Positions 58,588-64,000 of a stretch of DNA of 64,000 nt are shown here, one piece after another; within the stretch, counting starts at the first letter, position 1, and each line of letters starts with the position of its first letter. The notes under the pieces are model-generated. The model saw only the letters and a list, made by a program, of their open reading frames with translations. It had not been told where the DNA came from and did not search any database. This DNA comes from Gibbula magus (taxonomy: Eukaryota > Mollusca > Gastropoda > Trochida > Trochidae). Position numbers and translations under genes: made by a program. The stretch spans positions 310,001-374,000 of the forward strand of contig OW388294.1 in the NCBI GenBank assembly GCA_936450465.1, in the 5' to 3' direction.

Positions 58588-58947
58588 CTGGCAATTTCAG
58601 AAAATTGATACATTTCATTTCTTTTTTATCCATAACAGTTATATAATGGATTTTCGAAGAAATGTCAAATGAAACTTTGCTTGGCCAGATAGTGAAAGGG
58701 TCTGAGATGGTCCAACCTTACTCCAATCATTGGTATAAGAAAGAAATGTAATAAAATCTACATATGTGGAGGTCCGTATGTTGAATCACTGTGTGGAAGC
58801 TGGAAGAAGTATTTGCTTCATATTCAATAAACTGAAGGAAACAATAGACCAAATGTCCTTGAACCCATTTCGATGATAACATATCATAGTCTTTACAATC
58901 TCAGATAATTCCCTTTATAAACAAATTGTGATTCCTATAAATTCGAA

Positions 58948-59263
58948 CCAACCTGCAGAGGTTGCAGATTCTTTGAAGAGGATCCTCCTTGGGGTACATA
59001 TAGCATAAAAATCCTATTTTTTTAGTTATGACAGTTAGAATTTAATATTTTTAATAAAATAACCGTAAAAATAATAAATTACTAAAAAATAAACATTTGG
59101 ACCACCCTAAGTGGGCCCCAACCCTGGCGGTTGCTAGGTACGCCAGGGGCAGGTAACTCTAACTCACCACTTATAAATCTGACAGGCAGACAGAATAAGG
59201 GGAGGCGGGTGGCTCTACCCCAAGGAGGATCCTCTTCAAAGAATCTGCAACCTCTGCAGGTTG
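58948..59263. mobile_element. Foldback repeat 'ccaacctgcagaggttgcag'
   Basis: The arm 58948-59000 (ccaacctgcagaggttgcag...gaggatcctccttggggta) is inverted at 59216-59263. A third partial arm follows at 59281-59310. The same arm occurs at about 16164-16215. It is non-coding. Confidence 0.7.
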
Positions 59264-59418
59264 GTTATTCTTTTTCAGAAGGGATCCTCCTTGGGGTACA
59301 TATAGCATAAGACAGACTCCCAAAGAAGAGTCCTGGGAGTGGAATTCTGTCTGCTAGACTGTACAATATAGATGCTCGCAGATAATTTCTTAAATCTGAG
59401 AAAAAAGGAGCAACTAAC

Positions 59419-59474
59419 CTGAACACCGTAAGGCCGAATCCGAGGGATGGAGCGTGCCTGTGGATCAGGGAATA
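59419..59474 (-). CDS. Possible isolated exon next to the retrotransposon
   Basis: On the minus strand it lies between ttttgtcag and a CAG/gttagt donor, and one frame reads FPDPQARSIPRIRPYGVQ. The ending phase (0 in that frame) does not fit the phase-1 entry of the exon at 58587. It is therefore either separated from it by an unseen exon, or not an exon of that gene. Confidence 0.25.
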
Positions 59475-59545
59475 CTGACAAAATAGCCTTCAAAACAGGC
59501 GTTATTTTATCTTAAGCAAAATGCAAACAACCTCAGAAAGCTCAT

Positions 59546-61012
59546 TCAGCTAGAGGAGTTATGACTCTGCCCACTGGAGAGAACTGTCTGACCGAACCGA
59601 GCCCGTTCCCTGGAGCGCATATCCAACTGGTAATGCCGAATGAACGTGCTCGGACGGCTCCAGATAGCTGCGGAGCAGATCTCTTCAATGGGCAGGGCCG
59701 CAGCGAACGCTTTTGACGTCGCTACTGCCCTAACCGAATGAGCCTTCAGACCTTCAGGCGGGCTCATGCCCTTGTGGACGTAAGCCAGTACTATGGCTGA
59801 CACGATCAACCGTGATATAGTCTGCTTGGAGGCAGGAGCCCCTGGGCTGACTCCGCCATAGCAACAAAACAGTTGCTTGTCCTTTCTGACCGAGGCAGTT
59901 CTGGACAAGTATTTCTTGAGAGTTCTCCGCACATCAAGAATATGAGGGCGTGAACTTACTGAGCCTGACGCTGCCGGCTGGTGCAGCGCGGGCAGCTCAA
60001 TAGGGGCAGTAACATGGAAAGAATGATCGACCTTCGGGCGATAAGTATCCGGCAGTCTAATGCTGACTCTGTCCCTATGAAAGACAGTCAGTTCGGGATC
60101 GGAGGACATTGCATGGATGTCTCCTACCCGCCTGCCGGAAGTGACCGCCACAAGGAAGGCCGTCTTCCATGTTAGTAACTGTAGTGAAAGGTTTGCCAGG
60201 TCCACAAATTTGGGTCCTGACAACCAATCTAGTTCAACAGATAGATCCCATGAAGGGCTGATCTGCCTCACTGGAGGTCGGATTCTGTCCACACCTGCTA
60301 AGAAGCGCTGGACTAGGGGATGGGCCCCTAGGAGAGCACCATCCACCGGTATGTGGAAGGCAGAGATGGCTGTAGAATATCCCCTGACTGTTGATGCGGC
60401 CAAGCCAGCATCAAGTCTAGACTGAAGGAATTCTAGAACCGCCACTCGAGACGTAGAAAAGGGATCTGGCAGCCCTCTACCTCTACACCAGCGCGCATAA
60501 CAGGCCCATCTATCATCGTACTGAACGTTTGTCGAATCCCTCCGCGAAGCCAGTATTGTGTCTGCAACTCGTGCATGAATACCGTCCTCTTGGAGGCGAT
60601 TCCGGATAGAGGCCAAGCCACCCATTGAACCTCTGGTTTGGGGTGTGGCTTGCCCTCCTGAGCCAGCAGTCCTGGTTGACACGGTAACAGCACAGGTGGC
60701 AAAACCAGAAACCTGAGTACCAGTGGAAACCAGGACTGCGCTTTCCACAGTGGCGCGAGCAGCACAAGCAGACGAGCCGGCTGAACCGCTAGCTGTGACA
60801 GGACCCTGGAGATCAGAGGAACCGGTGGGAAGGCCCACAGAACTCTGCCGGTCCAGTCTAGCGCCAATGCATCCGCGGCCACCGCCCTTGGGTCTGGCAG
60901 CCGGGAGCAATACACTGGTGTCTGCTTGTTCGTCTCTGACGCAAACAGATCCACCTGGAATAACCCGAACAACTGGGAGATAGTTGCGAATATCTCCGGG
61001 TCGAGCTTCCAT
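59546..61012 (-). CDS. DIRS tyrosine recombinase
   Basis: The 488-codon frame is open. The recombinase part starts near residue 130 (GGLASIRNRLQEDGIHARVA). The N-terminal core-binding part has VLEFLQSRLDAGLAASTVRG. Catalytic signatures follow: the first Arg in TSGRRVGDIHAM (about 293), HSVR at about 425-428, Trp in AAIWSRPSTFIRHY at about 451 and the nucleophile Tyr at about 461. All four are in place. The upstream 130 residues overlap the RNase H frame and may not be translated. It looks intact, unlike the other two ORFs. Confidence 0.85.
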   Translation of the reverse strand: MEARPGDIRNYLPVVRVIPGGSVCVRDEQADTSVLLPAARPKGGGRGCIGARLDRQSSVGLPTGSSDLQGPVTASGSAGSSACAARATVESAVLVSTGTQVSGFATCAVTVSTRTAGSGGQATPQTRGSMGGLASIRNRLQEDGIHARVADTILASRRDSTNVQYDDRWACYARWCRGRGLPDPFSTSRVAVLEFLQSRLDAGLAASTVRGYSTAISAFHIPVDGALLGAHPLVQRFLAGVDRIRPPVRQISPSWDLSVELDWLSGPKFVDLANLSLQLLTWKTAFLVAVTSGRRVGDIHAMSSDPELTVFHRDRVSIRLPDTYRPKVDHSFHVTAPIELPALHQPAASGSVSSRPHILDVRRTLKKYLSRTASVRKDKQLFCCYGGVSPGAPASKQTISRLIVSAIVLAYVHKGMSPPEGLKAHSVRAVATSKAFAAALPIEEICSAAIWSRPSTFIRHYQLDMRSRERARFGQTVLSSGQSHNSSS

Positions 61013-62531
61013 TCATGATGGGCTAGGATTCTGCGCGAAAGCGAGTCCGCCCTCACATTGTCCACCCCCGGAAGGTAAACCGGGAGGACTGTGATGTCGA
61101 ACTTGTCGCACCACAGGAGAAACTCCCATGACTCCTGAAGAAGTGCTGGGGACACAGTCCCTCCTTGCTTCAGGATGTACGACATGGCTGTCTGGTTGTC
61201 CATTTCTAGACGAACCACTTGATGCCGAAGCCTATGCAGAAAGCGTTCGAACACCAGCCTGACTGCCTTCAGCTCAAGCACGTTGATGTGCAGGCTGGCC
61301 TCGGCCTGGGACCAAAGACCCGACGCCGAGTGGGGTCCTAAGACCCCTCCCCAGCCCGAGAGCGAAGCGTCTGTTTGGACTGTGCACGAGGGCACTGGCG
61401 TCACCAGAGAGTTACCCCTCGAGAGGTTCTCTGTACTGGTCCACCACAAAAGATGCGGCGAGAGCCACCCCGGAGTCTCGAGCTGCTTCTCGTAACTCTC
61501 GGAATGAGACCACAGACCGGCTAGGGCCTGTTGAACCGGTCTCATCCGAAGTCGAGCTCGGAACACCACGTCTACTGTTGCTGCCATGAACCCCAGTAAC
61601 TGGAGCCATCTGCGAGCAATGTGACTGTGGGACTCTAGGAACAAAAGCGTGGCTCTCTGAACCTTCAGAACCCGGTCTGGAGCGAGAGAGACTCTCGCCA
61701 GAACCGTGTCGAACCTGGCCCCGAGAAAGATCTGATTCTAAGTGGGCTTAGGTCCGATTTCTTCAGGTTGATTATCCAGCCCAGTAAACTGATAATCTCC
61801 ATTGTGGTTGCCTGGTTCAGAGCCTGAGACAGCGCCCTGACCAACCAATCGTCCAGGTACGGGTGGCAAAACCGACCTCGTGCCCTGGCGACCTGAGCGG
61901 GAATCAGCATGAGCTTCGTGAACACCCTCGGCGCCGTTGAGATGCCGAAGGGTAGAACCCTGAACTGGTAACATGTCCCGTCGAACGCAAACCTCAGATA
62001 TTTCTTGAACTCAGGGTGCATGGGGACATGGAGATATGCGTCCTTGAGGTCTATCGAGGAAAGCCACTCGTTTGCCTCTACGGACGCTATGACCGACCTC
62101 AGAGTCTCCATCTTGAACGATGGAACCTCTATCTTCCTGTTGAGATACTTGAGGTTGAGAATCGGTCTGAAACCCCCGTCCTTCTTGGTAACAATGAAGT
62201 AGGTGGAGTAATAGCCACTCTGCTCCTGACCTGGGGGTACCACCTCTATGGCCGATTTCTGGAGCAGTGCTTGAAGTTCGGACCTGAGGATTTCGGCCTT
62301 CTCTGGCACAGAGGGGACTGGAGTGTACCGTATCCCGGAGAAGACTGGTGGCGCTACTTTCCACCAAGGCAGGTGTCCGTCCCTGAGCGTGGACAGGACC
62401 CAGGGGTTGTCGGTTACCTTCGACCAAGCCGGAAGGAACCCTGACAGACGCCCGCCTACTGGGATGCTGGGTAGCAGACAGTGAACCCCCGTCTCCGGCA
62501 GCTCTCGGGCTGCCGGAATTTTGGGAGTCAC
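60433..62531 (-). pseudogene. DIRS reverse transcriptase and RNase H, frame-broken
   Basis: The RT part (62531-61665) has YFIVTKKDGGFRPILNLKYL, SSIDLKDAYLHVPMHP, FRVLPFGISTAPRVF and the catalytic YLDDWL. The RNase H part (61644-60433) has QTDASLSGWGG, LHINVLELKAV, MDNQTAMSYIL and NVRADSLSR. A further stretch with VDLFASETNKQTPVY and WAFPPVPLI follows. The two parts lie in different frames. The break is near 61740, where the RNase H frame also meets a TAG. The copy therefore cannot make one RT-RNase H product as it stands. Confidence 0.82.
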
Positions 62532-62549
62532 CTCGGGGACAGGCGGGGT

Positions 62550-64000
62550 TAGGAACCCTGATTGGGCTTCCGACCCCCCCGAAAAGGCCTCCGTGAAGCC
62601 TTTCCCCTTGAGTCTGCTTACCGCCCCTAGACTTCTGGCCTGGGAACTGGTTCAGTGGTCTGATCCAGTCCTCAGCCTCTCCCGCCGAAGGAGTCTGGGA
62701 AGCCTTGGGCCACGGACGCTTGGTCTTCTTGGTAGGTGGCGGTTTCGTAAGGAGCTCAGTGTCCTTGCAAACGTTCGCTACCTCCACCGCGTCCTTCAGC
62801 ACCTGCTGTGCTCCCGGGAAGAGGGAATCCCCCAACCGGAAAGGCAAAGCAAGGAGCCGCGCATGGGTGTCCTGGCCTGCCGACGCAGTCGACAGCCAGA
62901 GACGCCGCATGCCCATAACGGCGTCCATCAACTGGCTCGCTGCGCTTCTAAGAGCTCAGCTGCACCTGTGCGACCTTCGGGACCGAAAAATTGTCCCCCG
63001 GAAGGCGAAATCCAGAGGAGGTCGGGGCTGGGGGCGGTATGACCACCTGAGGCAGAGCTAAAGCGATCCTATCGCGCATCTGCCTCAGGGCGAAAGCTGG
63101 AGTGAGGGGGACATCCCTAGCGTCCACCTCATCATCCACATCATCAACCTCCATGAGGTTTTCCATGTCCTCCTCATCCCTCCGATCCGAGAAGACGGAG
63201 GCCTCCAAGAAGGAATCGTCAACTGGATCGATGGGAGAGGAGGACCTGATGTGAACCATGGGTGTCAGCACAGTCTGCCCCACAGCTTCCGAAACCACCC
63301 CCGAACCCGGCCCCGTGGACCCAGGCTCGGTGCCCGGCTCCGAGGCTCCGGTCTTAGTGTGCCGAGAGGCTCCTGAGGTGGACGGCTTAGCCGGCGGCAC
63401 CTTGGAGCTTCGCACCTTGGGTTGGCTCCGAGGGCTCCGATTGGTATGGGAGCCCCGGAGCCCAGAGGTGGACGGCATAACAAGGTCGGAGCCTTGGTTG
63501 CCCCCACCCCTGGTGCCACCTGAGCCACTAGGGACTCGGGGCTGCTTTGAAGCATCCGGGTCCGTCAACCTCGGCGCCTGGAACTCCTTACGGAGCCCCG
63601 AGACCGCCTCGGCTAACATATCCTTCATCTGCTCTTGCAAGATAGTAGTGAACTGGTTAATGTCAAAAGGTGCAGGGGAAAAGGGAACCTGTCTCTCCAG
63701 GACAGGGGGCTGTAACTCAACCTCCTCCTCTGATACAAGATCAGGAGGAGGAGGAGAGCGAGCCTTGACCTCGTTGGAACGGCCCTTACCAGTGCCCTTG
63801 CCCTTACTGGCCTTGCGTTTAGCTTTAGAGGGGGAATCCACTTTAGAGACATCGGTCCCCTCTCTGATCAACTTAAAGTAGTAGGCCAGATCTGCGTGCC
63901 TAGATTTCCGCGCCTTGGGGGTGAACTGCAGGCAGATGTCACAGCTGCTGTCATCATGGCCATCTTCGGCCAGGCATCGAAGACACTTGTCGTGCCTATC
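62550..64000 (-). pseudogene. DIRS gag-like ORF, partial and frame-broken
   Basis: The frame is open from the window edge (64000) to a stop at 62948-62950. Close to the edge is a Cys/His motif (KCLRCLAEDGHDDSSCDICL), a zinc-finger type usual near the N-terminus of DIRS gag. A Lys/Ser/Pro-rich middle and an acidic stretch follow. At about 62950 the reading must change frame to continue into GMRRLWLSTASAGQDTHARL and the Arg/Gly-rich end near 62560, so one base has been lost or gained. The start lies outside the window. Confidence 0.75.

Larger units (their letters stand above)
59546..64000 (-). mobile_element. DIRS-type (tyrosine recombinase) retrotransposon, runs off the right edge
   Basis: The order on the minus strand is gag-like ORF, then reverse transcriptase and RNase H, then tyrosine recombinase overlapping the RNase H frame. 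This is the arrangement of DIRS-order elements, which integrate by a recombinase in place of a DDE integrase. GC content is much higher than the surroundings. Two frame breaks are visible. I could not find the terminal repeats; the left end lies somewhere between 59480 and 59546. Confidence 0.88.

Noticed and set aside
60513..60767. Small ORFs on both strands within the retrotransposon (e.g. 60723-60983, 61283-61495, 62016-62444, 63258-63881)
   Set aside because: GC-rich shadows of the gag, RT-RNase H and recombinase frames.

Overview
The window is animal (metazoan) genomic DNA. It has many short exons with GT-AG introns, an AT-rich background, tRNA-derived SINEs, many minisatellites, several inverted-repeat DNA elements and a tyrosine-recombinase (DIRS-type) retrotransposon. 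The repeats that carry runs of 'gtccgtccgtcc', and the SINE tails, look to me like a mollusc or another lophotrochozoan. That is an inference from repeat style, not a species call.

Layout. (1) About 1.6-39.9 kb, + strand: one large gene that I recognise as C2CD3, the multi-C2-domain centriole protein needed for distal appendages and ciliogenesis. I reconstructed 44 coding exons with consistent reading phase, giving about 2,745 residues. Only the most N-terminal exon(s) are missing. The introns are full of transposable elements and minisatellites. (2) About 39.9-45 kb: the C2CD3 3' flank with candidate poly(A) signals and TE copies. (3) About 45.7-51.4 kb: two blocks of a C/T-rich minisatellite with 30/33-bp units, split by a roughly 1.1-kb compound insertion. 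Every frame stays open because the unit length is a multiple of 3, so the long ORFs there are not genes. (4) About 51.5-58.6 kb, - strand: the 3' end of a second gene convergent with C2CD3. It has three phase-1 exons, encodes an EF-hand-like segment and a charged C-terminal tail, and I could not name it. One of its introns holds a 43-bp minisatellite of about 1.65 kb. (5) About 59.5-64 kb, - strand: a DIRS-like retrotransposon (gag, RT/RNase H, tyrosine recombinase) cut by the window edge and carrying at least two frame breaks.

The most unusual signal is that tandem duplications repeatedly sit exactly on exon-intron junctions. In C2CD3 the donor of exon 17 (37-bp unit, about 6 copies), of exon 28 (44-bp, 3 copies) and of exon 37 (43-bp, 15 copies) is multiplied. 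So are the acceptors of exon 39 (two identical 120-bp copies, in frame) and exon 42 (75/69 bp), and the tract before exon 31 (48-bp, 3 copies). The convergent gene's last acceptor is duplicated as well (67 bp). Other notable items are several TTAA-flanked inverted-repeat elements (two of them abutting and sharing one TTAA) and an interspersed repeat full of nuclear-receptor half sites.
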